DNA of 64,000 nt, from positions 3,079,763 through 3,143,762 of the forward strand of contig NW_009799102.1 in NCBI RefSeq assembly GCF_000213175.1. The letters are read 5' to 3'. This document shows positions 35,379-45,350 of this stretch, piece after piece. A model generated the notes under the pieces. The model did no database searches and was not told where the DNA came from. It saw nothing but the letters and a program-made list of their open reading frames with translations. Numbering within the stretch: position 1 is the first letter of the stretch; each line of letters begins with the position of its first letter. The translations under genes and the position numbers were made by a program. The stretch comes from Neurospora tetrasperma FGSC 2508 (lineage: Eukaryota; Ascomycota; Sordariomycetes; Sordariales; Sordariaceae).

Positions 35379-36367
35379 GGTGTCAGGACATAAGTAGGAA
35401 GGTAGGTCGAGGTAACTACGGTCGAGGCTACACGTAGGGGACATTAAGTCAGGGGTCAAATAAGAGATGTATAGATAGCTGCTGACTACAATAAAGGGAA
35501 CCCTCTCAAATAGTTTTCATATTGGTGCAAACTCTATTTTGGTGTAATTGATAGTTGCGGAGCTCTAATTTAGTATAATACTATAATATAGTGCCGGAGT
35601 ATCCCCCTATAGTTCTATTTATTTGAGTATCTTAATACTTTTAATAAGAATTTAAGTAAGGCAATAGAGAGTTAATGTATTGTAGTACTATAATAGTCCT
35701 TCTATAGCGGTTCCGAATTTCCTTTTTTACTTTTTGCCGGCCGGTTATAGTACCCGAAGCGGCAACCCTTTAACCTCCCAATACGACCCCCCCCCCCTTA
35801 TAAGTTCCATCCCCGGAACCTATATTTTCGAGCCCCAACTCCTATAATAGTCTTGTTGCCTTTATAATACCCTCTATTTTACTTTTTAAAGTACCGGTAT
35901 TCCTAATAAACCTGCGCCTTCCATTTTCCATTAATGTTTTAAGCCGCTATACTTCCGCCCTTACTATTCCGCCCCCTTCCTTAAATTCAATCTATTAATA
36001 TACCTTCCGTCTAAATTTTCTACTTTCCATTATTGAAACGCTTAATTCTTCAATGTTTTAAAGATTCCGTAAGGAAGAAATAAGTGTTTCTGTCTAAAGC
36101 GGTCCAATACCATTAATTGCGGAGCCCAGGGGCCCTACTCTTTACCCAATTGGGAGATTCTAAGAGTTCAGCAAAACTCGAGGCCCGTATATTCAACTAA
36201 AAAATCGTTTTCCAATATTACAGTTGATATTGCTCTTTAACGAGGGCGTACATCGAGATGTAATTAGTTGTAAAAGTTTCGTTATTTTTTGCTAATTATT
36301 GTAATATCCATTATAAGCTTTTCCGATATAGAGTTATTGAGAAATTGAAAGAAAAGGATAATTATTC
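35379..36367. other. No gene; possible LTR remnant at 35379-35520
   Basis: 35379 begins TGTCAGGACATAAGTAGG and the block up to about 35520 is less AT-rich than its surroundings, ending before TATTGGTGCAAACTC and a second TTGGTGTAATTG. This looks like an LTR followed by a primer-binding region, but there is no partner copy. From 35700 to 36110 a minus-strand, lysine/glycine-rich frame with many stops is visible and not recognised. C-runs occur at 35789-35800. I can support no gene. Confidence 0.35.
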
Positions 36368-36489
36368 TATCACAGGGCTAGACTACATACCCTGTGCCTT
36401 GCCATAGCATGTGATTAGATTACGTGCTATTAGTACCGTACTACGGCACTAGCACCAGCCCGGGCATTGAGGCTCTACGCGACCTATAT
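36368..36489 (+). repeat. Gypsy-G-plus 5' LTR, left part
   Basis: Starts TATCACAGGGCTAGACTACA and matches the reverse complement of 26280-26395 up to GCTCTACGCGACC. There the 842-bp GC-rich element interrupts it. The LTR resumes at 37332-37549. Confidence 0.65.
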
Positions 36490-36696
36490 TTGAAGCGCAG
36501 CTGTTATGGTCAGAGAATGAAGTGTTTACACGAAGTGAGCAAGCATAGCGGAGCTTCTTTCTAATGGGGCGACCCCCCCTGTAAGTTCTTCGTGCTGTGA
36601 GTGGTTCGTCAATTTGGGAATCCGTTCCTTGGATTGGTCCAGTATTTGAGGTATCCGTTCCTTGGATTGGTCACAATAATTGAAGCCCGTGCACCC

Positions 36697-36836
36697 AACG
36701 GGGGTCCCCGGGGGTGTCCCCCGGGTCTTCTTCAACCCTAACCCTTCCAATGGGGGTCTTCGGGGGTGTCCCCCGGGTTTTTCTCTTCTAACTCTAACCC
36801 TTTCAATGGGGGGTCCCGGGGGGCGGAGCCCCCTGG
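36697..36836. repeat. GC-rich tandem repeat, three imperfect units
   Basis: Units of about 52-57 bp begin near 36697, 36747 and 36804. Each has a GGGGGTC...CGGGGG core, and the first two also have GTGTCCCCCGGGT, which is self-complementary, followed by a TCTTC/CTAACCCT spacer. The third ends in GGGCGGAGCCCC, another palindrome. Confidence 0.7.
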
Positions 36837-36856
36837 TTAGAATAAATAAAATAAAG

Positions 36857-36897
36857 AAAAAAAAAAAAAAGGGGGGGGGGGGGGGGAAGGGGGGGGA
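36857..36897. repeat. A14-G16 homopolymer junction
   Basis: A run of 14 A is followed by 16 G, then AA and another G run. The exact lengths may be affected by sequencing error. Confidence 0.8.
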
Positions 36898-36933
36898 AAA
36901 GGAAGGAAAAATAGAGAATAGGATATATAAAGC

Positions 36934-36942
36934 ATAATAATG

Positions 36943-37018
<76 letters not shown>
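36934..37018. repeat. AAT microsatellite
   Basis: About 28 trinucleotide units of ATA/AAT with three ATG variants. The 183-codon minus-strand frame here is a poly-Tyr translation of this repeat. Confidence 0.9.
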
Positions 37019-37020
<2 letters not shown>

Positions 37021-37044
37021 GTTAATATAAAGCTTTATAAATAA

Positions 37045-37303
37045 ACATCCAATATTATACTTATAGTAGGCAGCCAAAATATTAAGTTTTTACTTAGAAT
37101 AATCCAACCTTGCATTTATAGTAAGCTGCCAAATTGTTGAGTTTTTACTTGGAGTAATCCAGCCTTACATTTATAATAAAGAAAAATCCAGCCTTACATT
37201 TATAGTACGCCGCCAAATCATTGAGTTTTTACCTTAAATAATCCAGCCTTGCATTTATAGTACGCCGCCAAATTGTTGAGTTTGTACTTAGAATAATCCA
37301 GCT
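37045..37303. repeat. 55-bp tandem repeat, four and a half units
   Basis: Unit starts are at 37055, 37110, 37165, 37194 and 37249. All are 55 bp apart except the third, which is cut to 29 bp. Each unit has TTRCATTTATAGTA, GCCGCCAAAT, TTGAGTTTTTACTT and AATCCAGCC. Confidence 0.85.
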
Positions 37304-37331
37304 CTAGACCTCAATAACAGCTGCGCTTCAG

Positions 37332-37549
37332 TAAATTCTACCGGGCTACCTGGAAGATGATGTTATTGGGTTACGCAACCCTTATAAGCCTAGGCTAGCG
37401 TATACTCTCCTCTTACTTCCTTTGTACAATAATAAATATCGTAGTTTACTCTTAACGGTACCCTTGCCCTGTAATAGTTTATTGTACCTTCAATTACGCT
37501 GCGTACGTACAATAGGTTACTATTATTATAGCTAGCGGGCTAATAATTA
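37332..37549 (+). repeat. Gypsy-G-plus 5' LTR, right part
   Basis: From GGGTTACGCAACCC (37374) to about 37549 it matches the reverse complement of 26099-26285. The bases 37332-37373 have no counterpart in the other LTR copy and may be footprint or part of the inserted element. Confidence 0.55.
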
Positions 37550-37729
37550 ATTAATTTAATCCGACGTCCAGTCTTTATAGGATAGAGGAATACTACAAAC
37601 GGCTTCGATAGTTATTGTAGCTATTGTACAAATTTAACCTCAACTATTACGATTACCGCCTAAGGCTATTTCTATTACCCTAAAATTAATAATAATACTA
37701 AGTCGATTATTAATAATTATATTAATATG

Positions 37730-40020
37730 GAGATTGAATTTTTAGTCGTTAGTAATTATTTTAGCCTCCTAGGCGAAACCCTAATTATTAATTAAGTGAC
37801 GGCCTTTAATTGCGATATAGTAGAAGATTAACTTATCCCTACTAAATAAAGTTTATAAGTTCCTCCCCCCTAATTACCCCCCGGGTTTTAATTTTTATAG
37901 CTTGAACTTCGTATTCCCGGGAGCTAGTATTTAACCGGCCCCTTCTAATAAATTAATTACTAATAATAAACTAGCAATATTTATTATACGTTTTAATAGT
38001 AATAATTATTATTATTGCGTTTTTTAGGCCTACCTCTATAATAGACTTTAAATTACTAACCCGGTTAATTTATATCTAATTATCTTTAGATAGTATACTA
38101 CTAGTTTAGTACTATTCTCCGTCTTTGGTACTATTATCGATGCTATTGCCGAAGCTTTTAACTAGGTTAAATATAATTACCGCTGAAATATACTCCGGAA
38201 GGAGGCGGACGAAAAGATCTATATCTAAGCTAATAGGAACCTTCAGAACGAGGTTATTTACTAGAAAAATAAAGCCAAAGGCTAGTTTAGCGAATTTAAA
38301 ATTAAAGAGACTTTATATATTAATTATGAGAAACTCTACTCGCACGTTGAGAAAACTCTATTCGTACGTTGGAAGAAAAGGGAATTTCAATACCTTTTTC
38401 TAAATTTGTAGTTGTATATAAAGCATTTGGGGAATATATCAGATTTTTTCTTATTTTTTTCTCTACCTAATCCTCCTACTTCCAAAACCAATCGTCGTTT
38501 GTAGCCTTAGAAAACCTTAGGGTAAGAAAAGGATAATATGTAAATAATTAACAGAATGCAGTATTCAAATATTAAGGAAAGTAGGATTTCGATAACGGTT
38601 AAGGTTATGAGCTTGGTTTTTACCTTTAAAAATCTATTAAAATCAGCGAGTAATTTCGTACTATATTTAACTTATTATACTAAAGTTTAACCAAGTTACA
38701 CCTAGAAAAGCAAAAGTATATCCACGTGCGAATAGAGTTTTCTCAACGTGCGAGTAGAGTTCCTCTTAATTATAACGTTGAAATAATAAAGCTTTTTATT
38801 AAGAATACTATCCTTAAAACCTAGGTCCGCTCGTTGTAAAATAAGGTAGTTAACTTTAAGACGGTTAATAATGGCTTTAATATTATAATTAAGAATTTGA
38901 ATTCCGTTAGTTCGGGTAGTTTAAGTAATGGCGGCGGGAGAGGAGGTTTCGGCGGCGGAGGTTTCGGAGGTAATGGAATACTGGGCGGTTCTAATGATAA
39001 CCTAGGCTATATTGAACTTATTAATAGAATGCGGTGCTATATATTTACCGATCTAAATACTTTCGATACATTGGGATTAATTATTAAAGATTGTAATGCT
39101 ATATATATTACCTAGTGTACTAAGATCCGCCTATATTAGGTTTATAATAAGTAGTATTTTTCTAACGAATGTGATAAGCTTATATATATTTTCGTTTGCT
39201 TTAGTAAGACCCTTATATCTATTATTAAATTAAAGATATAAATAATCCTTACCGATGAATACCTTGACCTATAGAAATAGAACTTAGCTGAAAAATTTAT
39301 TAAGTATTTCAACGGCTGGTAAAATACTATAAATATAAAGGTTGAGGTTGAATCTACCTTATAAAAGTTTTAAATAGGTTTTTGTTCTAAAATTTCGCCG
39401 ATAAGTTTATTCTTAACGCCGACCGCTATGATATAGGTAATGCTATACGCGTTTTTATACTCCGACAGAAGGTTACTGACTAATTTTTAGTTTCAATTAC
39501 TTATTAATCCGATGTCTTTGGAAGTAAGGATTTCTAAGGATGGTTCGAACTCTTCGGTAAATTCGTTAAATATTAAAAGGAGGAAGCTTTCCAAAAGAAA
39601 TTATTTAACCTAATATCCTCCGGTAGTAGTAATTCTAGTAGTAATAGAGGAAGCAACCCCAAAAATAAAATAGTGTTTTAAGGTAGCGACTTTATAGATT
39701 TAAATAAGTTTAAAACTGTTAATAAGCGTTTTATTCCTACAAGCTTTATAGAAGAAGTAGTAGGAATTAAGCAAATACTAGAAATATAGTAGGATCGGCT
39801 ACAATTAGAAGAAATATTGAAACCTTATTAATATTAGTAACGGTAAAGGAGGAATCGAAGGTACTAGAATTAGCCCTGTCCCGGAAGGCGTTAAAAAGAA
39901 GAGAGTTAGTTAAAATAGTTATAATAATAATAATAATTTGAATGCTGCTAATACTATGAATAATAAGGCTATTAACGCTAATAAAACCGATAAGGCGGGA
40001 AACATTAAGCCTCAGTACTA
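37730..40020 (+). pseudogene. Gypsy-G-plus gag remnant, split by MITE-C
   Basis: Plus-strand remnant with the 5' part at 37730-38327 and the rest after MITE-C from 38766. Visible are a Gly-rich low-complexity patch (38930-38985), a conserved stretch around IRLYQVYNKQYFSNECDKLI with a RIP stop (about 39125), IQIILTDEYLDLQ-type helices (about 39240), a WFELFGKFVKYQKEEAF segment (about 39540) and a Ser/Asn-rich linker followed by a basic, Asn-rich tail (39900-40010). It is homologous to Gypsy-G-minus 23960-25990. It probably forms the particle shell; assignment as Gag rests on its place between LTR and protease. Confidence 0.55.
38328..38765. mobile_element. MITE-C: 438-bp inverted-repeat element in gag
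   Basis: The ends read GAGAAACTCTACTCGCACGT (38328) and, reverse complemented from the right, GAGGAACTCTACTCGCACGT (38765). The motif ACTCTAYTCG-ACGT occurs twice per end, 22 bp apart (38333 and 38355). The 8-bp duplication TTAATTAT (38320-38327 and 38766-38773) flanks it. No coding capacity. The open frame at 38125-38403 runs from gag into the left end of this element. Confidence 0.85.
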
Positions 40021-40239
40021 AATTGTAAGTGGAGTTTACTATTATAAGAAGGTAGGAAGGAAAGTAGGGACTTAGAAGTGGAGGAATACTTAGCTAAGTT
40101 AGATAGGGAGTTATACTGGGACCAGGGGGAAGAAGAGATATTAGAATTATTATTTATTAATTTAGTAATAGTTAGACTAGAAAAATCTATCCTCCTTTTA
40201 ATTTATCTTATTTATAGTAAATACAAAATATAATACCCA

Positions 40240-40600
40240 AACACCTTAATAGTAATTGTACGGGCAAAGGTTTTATTAATATTAAATTCGTCAAAAGAAA
40301 TTAAATATTTATGATAAAGTTCGACCGGTTAAGACTATTGAGGCTGGCCGATAGTAATATTAATACTTATATAACCGACCTTGTAAGAATTACTATATAT
40401 ATTGGACTATATAGTAAGGAGATTGAGCTATTCGTTTTTATATTATCCTTAGAGAACCTTATTATCCTAGGCCTCCTATAGCTCTAATAATACAACCTAT
40501 CTATGGATTGGGAGAAGGGAGAATTTAAGTTTAACCGGAAGTATAGAGGCACTTACATACTTGTTACTATACTAAATTTCTAAATATAGGCCTCCAAGGC
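40240..40600 (+). pseudogene. Gypsy-G-plus retropepsin remnant
   Basis: The plus strand reads CTGKGFINIKFVKR (about 40257), the region after the catalytic D-S/T-G of fungal Gypsy proteases, then ADSNINTYITDLVRITIYIG, KEIELFVFILSLENLIILGL (the flap and the ILG box) and LSMDWEKGEFKFN. The catalytic Asp just upstream is not clear in this copy. Gypsy-G-minus carries the same domain. Confidence 0.65.
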
Positions 40601-40634
40601 TTTGGGACAAGTTATAGTTAGAATAGTTATTAAG

Positions 40635-40823
40635 GAGGAGTAAACTACTGAAGCGGCTGAGGAGGAGCAAACTATCGAGGCGGCCGAAGAGGAATAAGCT
40701 ATTGAGGCGGCTAAGGAGGAGCAAACTATTAAGGTAACTAAAGAGGAATAAACTATTAAAGCGGCTAAGGAGGAATAAACTATTGAAGCGGCCGAGGAGG
40801 GATAAACTATCAAAGTAATTAAG
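40635..40823 (+). repeat. 27-bp coding tandem repeat, seven units
   Basis: Seven in-frame 27-bp units encode nine residues each, of the type EEQTIEAAE, with several CAA codons changed to TAA. They form an acidic hinge between the protease and the missing RT of Gypsy-G-plus. Minus-strand frames across it are shadows. Confidence 0.85.
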
Positions 40824-41379
40824 AAAGAGTAATTACCGATTCGGAGAGCCTTTAAGCGTAGAAAATCCAAACTATAGTAAAGAATTACTAGGACCTATAG
40901 TATAAACCTAAAGTAATTCCAATTAATTTAATTACTTACAGATAGTTAAGTAGTAATAATCCTTAATATCCTACTATACCTTAGGATTAAGCCGACCCTA
41001 TATAGGACTATTAATAGTAAATGAGTCCGGGCCTTCGATTCCGAGAGAAGACTATTAGTACTATTGTTCGTAAAACTTATAGATATTAGTAAAATTCTTA
41101 TTAACCCCAACGATATTATAGTATTCAATACTACTAGCTTTGATTTTGTAATTGAAATAGAGAATTTTGAAGTAGTATTAATAATTAGGGGAGAAACCGA
41201 TGAAGTATTAAGAATGTTGGAAATAAAAATTATAAACGAACGAATAGAGTTACAAATAAAAGTTACGGAGGAAATTCATAATAATATATATATAAATAAT
41301 AGCGTAGAATATAAGGATTAATTCTTGGATTACTTCCTTAGGGTTTCTTAAAATAAGGTAGAAGAGGTTATAGCGAGGA
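40824..41379 (+). pseudogene. Gypsy-G-plus hinge and acidic linker
   Basis: After the 27-bp repeats the plus strand keeps readable frames: an SYYTLGLSRPYIGLL-like piece about 40970, then an 85-codon stop-free segment at 41064-41321 that is rich in Glu, Ile, Asn and Thr-to-Ile changes. Its high Glu content suggests a flexible acidic linker before the RT. I do not recognise a domain. LINE-H cuts it off near 41380. Confidence 0.35.
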
Positions 41380-41747
41380 TTATAGGAAAATAGGATAGAG
41401 AAGTAGGAAGAAGGCGGAGGAAGGGGCAGTAAAAATTGAGACGGAGAAGTGGCGAAGGAAGGCGACGTCCCTAATTATATTCCTATTGTTTTTATTATTT
41501 TAGTATTAGAATAATATAGCGAAAGAAGAGACGAAATTAATTTACTATAGCGGTAAGTAAGAACCGTTATAATTATAAGTAAAGTAGGAATAGTATAGGT
41601 AAACTACGACCGAAATAAAATTAAGGGTTTTTATCCGGCAGCGCTTAATGCTGTATAGTTTTCCCCTCTAGAGAATTAGAGAAGGACCCTATACTAATAA
41701 AGCGCTATAGTTATATAGTTAGGGTAAAAGATTATTATTATTGTTAT
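41380..41747 (+). mobile_element. LINE-H: 5'-truncated LINE 3' end
   Basis: It is homologous to the last 365 bp of LINE-B (50370-50728) and includes the conserved block around TTTTTATCCGGC, the paired TCTCTAGAGAATT and GGTATAGGGTCC-type segments, and a 3' tail of ATT units (41733-41744). 5' truncation is the usual result of incomplete LINE reverse transcription. Confidence 0.75.
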
Positions 41748-43733
41748 ACTTTTCGCTTTTTATTGCCCCTTTATTAATTCGGAAGGTTAATAATTTAAAC
41801 AGATTTACCAAACAATAATTTCGGGTCTAGATTTATCTCTCTAGAGGCTAGAATTAATTCGGGTTCTTTAAAGCTTTAGTAACGCTTTTACATAGTATAG
41901 GAGGCTATACTTTCGAAATAATCCTCTTTTTTTTTCATTATTTTAATAAATTTTCTTTAATTCAATAGTATTTAATATTTAAATTACATTTAATATTTCT
42001 ATTGTACATATTTCATAATTATTTTATATTCTAATATTTATTAATTCACTTTCTTCCTCCGACTTTTCTTTTAATATAAAACGAATTCTTTTATAATATC
42101 AGTAAGTTCTCCATCGAGCCTACGAAAACCTTATTCGAAATTTTCTATTATATTAATTTTTCCTAGGATTGAAATCCGTTTCTCTACCGCCTCCTTTACT
42201 TTTACTATATCTATAAGATTTTAATTATAACTTCTTTCCTCTTCTACCCTCCTATTTTTTCTTCTTATTTAGATTTAAACTTTTTGAAAGTAGTAGTCCA
42301 AACCGGTTTACTTATACTATTATACTCCCTAATATTCAATTTCAACCCCGGGTAATAATTATATATAATTATTTATTATATTTCTCTCTCCTTATATTAT
42401 ATTATAAAACTTTATTAATTTACTACAAAGGGTAAATAGACCGAACTTTTAATATTATACCTATTTAAGGAAGTATATAGCCTTTCAGCTAATCCTATTC
42501 TCTAAATCCTAATTAGTATGATAAAAGTTAAAGTCCCTAATAGTAGTAGTTTAATTTCCTATTAGGGGCCCGGCCTCGAAGAATTCGAAGAGTAGGGATT
42601 TTTATTAATATTCTAATATTCTTTGAGTTAGGATAAGTAAATAAATAGAATAGACGGTTGTAGGATCCCTTAAACTTTTAAATATTATTACGGTTTAATC
42701 CCTTCCGGTTTAAAAATTAAAGTCCCTTAAATTTTATTTTTTATTTATATATATTACTACCCTTCCTTTCTCTAATAATCGACTCTTAAATACTTCCTAC
42801 CCCTAAGATAGTGAATATCCCTCTTTAAATTCCTACCCGGTTCTTAAATTACTATAATATTATAAGTCTCTTCTTATTTAAATAGAAATTTCCTTCTCTT
42901 ATACAACTTCTTTATATTCTAATAGAGTATTTTCAATTAGATTATTAATTATTCTAAAATAGGGTTTTTATAAATCCTTTAATAGAAGATAAGGGTACTA
43001 TTTTCTTTATGGAATTATAATTGTATAAATATTATTACCATTATATATTCAATTCTTTATATTCTAAGAATACGGATAGTATATATTTATCAGGCCTTAT
43101 TAGGTTAAGGGTTCTAGTTGGAGGATTAGGCTAAGGATTTTTTTCCGCCGCCTTCTTTTCGTACCTCCTCTAATTTATTTCTTTAAGGTAGTAATAATAT
43201 AGGAATTAGGAGGGGCGTCCGGTAAATTACCTTCGTCTATAATTTCTATTATCGCCTTTAATATTTTTCCGGCTAGGTTTTTACAAGGGGGGATAAACGC
43301 TTACAACCTTTCAATATATATAATAAACGCCTTTATAATAACCTTCTGGAGAAGGAGGTACTCTTTATAACTATAAATAAAATATCCCTTCGTCCTATAT
43401 AATTTATAATAAACGAATAATTTATTTTTATTCGATGGATAATTTATTTTATTAAAGTAATCTCCTTCGTATTTAGTTTTACTATATTAGGTGTAAATAT
43501 CTTCCTAGCGATAGAATTTTACTATATATATAATTTTCTAGTATTTAAAGAATTATTAAATATTGCTTGAGGCTTAGAATAGTTTATAAGGGTATATACT
43601 ACTATTCTAGAGGAAGATGTTATCCTAGAGGAAATTCGCCGCTTTCAAAATAGTAATTTCCATTAGGAATAAACTTCTATTCTTTCCATCCCTTTTCTTT
43701 TAAGGCTAAATTTTTATAATAATTACTTCCTTA
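41748..43733 (-). mobile_element. LINE-EF, 3'-side half (split by LINE-B)
   Basis: Minus-strand sequence homologous to LINE-A 10590-12462 and 14678-14790: from inside the reverse transcriptase start through the endonuclease to ORF1. It is cut on the left by LINE-H. It lacks the LTR element and so gives the empty site at 43613. The right end is the LINE-B target (TAATTACTTCCTTA, 43720-43733). The other half is at 50729-51380. Confidence 0.8.
43720..43733. repeat. LINE-B target-site duplication, left copy
   Basis: TAATTACTTCCTTA is repeated exactly at 50729-50742. Joining the two restores the LINE-EF sequence as seen in LINE-A near 14785. Confidence 0.9.
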
Positions 43734-43872
43734 CCGCATCCCAATAGCAGTAAAAAAAAACGACGCCAAAACCGGAAACGCCGATTTCTGGTCGAGGAGT
43801 GCTCCAAAACGAAAACTAACAATAGTAATCGACTTAGGAGGGTCGTTTACATCCCTCACAATATCTTGCGAC

Positions 43873-45350
43873 GAATACAGCGATAGTATTATATTATTAC
43901 CGATAGCTATAAATAGCGGTACTTATAGGTTCGAAAATAGTATTTATAATCCATTCGTAGAAATTTCCGTATATAACGACTCTAAAGCCGTACTTATTAT
44001 AAAGATTTTGGACTAAATAGAGGAAGATAATAAAATATTAAAGAAGTTTATTATTAGAGCGAATAAATTTATAGATTATAATATTATTTCGATTGAAGAT
44101 TAACGTTAAGTTGGAAAATTATTTCTCGAATTCGTATAAATTCGCATCGGAAAAAAAAGGTCTATATAACCCGAAGCTAATAAGGTTAGAACCGACTAGT
44201 TTATTATTAAAAAGGATTTTAATAATTTAAAGAAGGATATTTTAAAGGAGATTAAGAAAGGTATTTAAAAGGTACCGAAATAATAGGCCGATATTATAGC
44301 GAAAATTATTCTGAATAAAATCGGTATTACCTTTTAATAATTACTTACTATTACTACTAAGAAATTTATCCCCTCTAACTTCAAATAGTAATTTACTATT
44401 AAGGGAGTAATTATTACTACTAAATTTATAAATTATTCGAACGAAGATACGAAGACGGCTATAGCAACGACCCTAGGCCGGAAAAAGCTAAATCTAGTAA
44501 TTAGAACGGCTATTTGGATACTAACGTTTAGAAATTATATAATTATCTTTAATAAGTCTATATACTATTAATACTAATAAAGTTAAATATAGGCTACGGA
44601 AATCTTTAGTAAAGAGGCTTTTATTACTATAAGTACTATAAGTATATTAGTCCGGGGCGTACTTTAGAATAATATTAATAATTATACTATATTAGAAGTA
44701 TTAATAGATATAATAAAGGATAAGAATAAGGAGGTAATTATTATACGAGTTCGGCTTTAGAAAAGAAGGGACGGAGAAAATAGAGGTTTACTCCTAGTAA
44801 AAATCGCTACTTCGAAAGTAGTAAACTTCGTTTAGAATAATCTCTTCCTTTAGAATAGTAGTATATATTTTTACGAACCGTTTTAAATTTTAAATAATGT
44901 CCAATAGTATTTTAAATATTAGGGAATCGGATATATAACGAAATTCTATTATTAGGAAAATATTTATACCTAATATAATAAAGCTAAATATAAAGCAAAT
45001 TACTTTAATAAAGTAAATAGTCTATTAAATAAGAATAAATTGTTTATTTATTATAAATTATATAAGAAGAAGGGATATTTTACTTATAATTGTAAGGAGT
45101 GCCCCCTTCTCCGGAAGGCTATTACGAAAGTGTTTATTATATATATTAAAAAGCTGTAAGCGTTCGCCCCTCTTCGTAAGAACCCGGCCGGAAAGGTATT
45201 AAAGCCGGTAATAGAGATTATAAATAAAAGTAACCTACTAAACGCCCCTTCTAACTTCCGTACTATTATTACCCTAGAGAAATAAATTGGAGGAAGCGTA
45301 AAAAGAAGGTTATTAAAAAGAATTATCGGCCTAACCCCCTAATTAAAACT
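43873..45350 (+). pseudogene. LINE-B ORF1 with CCHC zinc knuckle
   Basis: About 480 codons on the plus strand. The N-terminal half is lysine/isoleucine/asparagine-rich with coiled-coil-like stretches (EEDNKILKKFIIRANKFI, about 44020, and a KKDILKEIKKGI stretch, about 44230). Near 45036 comes LFIYYKLYKKKGYFTYNCKE, a decayed CCHC knuckle in which the last Cys survives while the first two Cys and the His are changed. It ends with an ALA/FAPLRKNPAGKVL segment and TLEK at 45280. ORF1 proteins coat the LINE RNA. The four copies in the window agree on this layout. Confidence 0.7.

Larger units (their letters stand above)
36490..37331. mobile_element. GC-rich inverted-repeat element inside the LTR
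   Basis: Inverted ends TTGAAGCGCAGCTGTTAT (36490) and its complement CTGAAGCGCAGCTGTTAT (ending 37331) bound an 842-bp block absent from the Gypsy-G-minus LTR. Unlike nearly everything else here, it is largely free of RIP damage and has GC-rich parts. Inside, in order, are a duplicated TCCGTTCCTTGGATTGGTC (36621, 36653), GC-rich 52-57-bp repeats (36697-36836), A- and G-homopolymers, an AAT microsatellite and 55-bp repeats. No protein is encoded; the open frames at 36526-37077 and 36680-36937 only translate the repeats. The target duplication is unclear: TATAT on the left and TAAAT on the right match imperfectly. The superfamily is unknown. Confidence 0.6.
36368..41380 (+). mobile_element. Gypsy-G-plus: LTR, gag, protease, hinge
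   Basis: Plus-strand order: 5' LTR (36368-37549, enlarged by a nested element), leader, gag (37730-40020, interrupted by MITE-C), retropepsin (40240-40600), a repeat-rich hinge and an acidic region to about 41370. It is then cut by LINE-H. RT, RNase H, integrase and 3' LTR are absent. It shares LTR, gag and protease with Gypsy-G-minus in the opposite orientation. Confidence 0.75.

Noticed and set aside
36526-37077. 183-codon minus-strand open frame with a poly-Tyr stretch
   Set aside because: It is the translation of the AAT microsatellite, G/A homopolymers and GC-rich repeats; the overlapping plus-strand frame at 36680-36937 has the same cause.
37045-37303. CRISPR-like array
   Set aside because: The 55-bp units are directly adjacent with no unique spacers, and the setting is eukaryotic.
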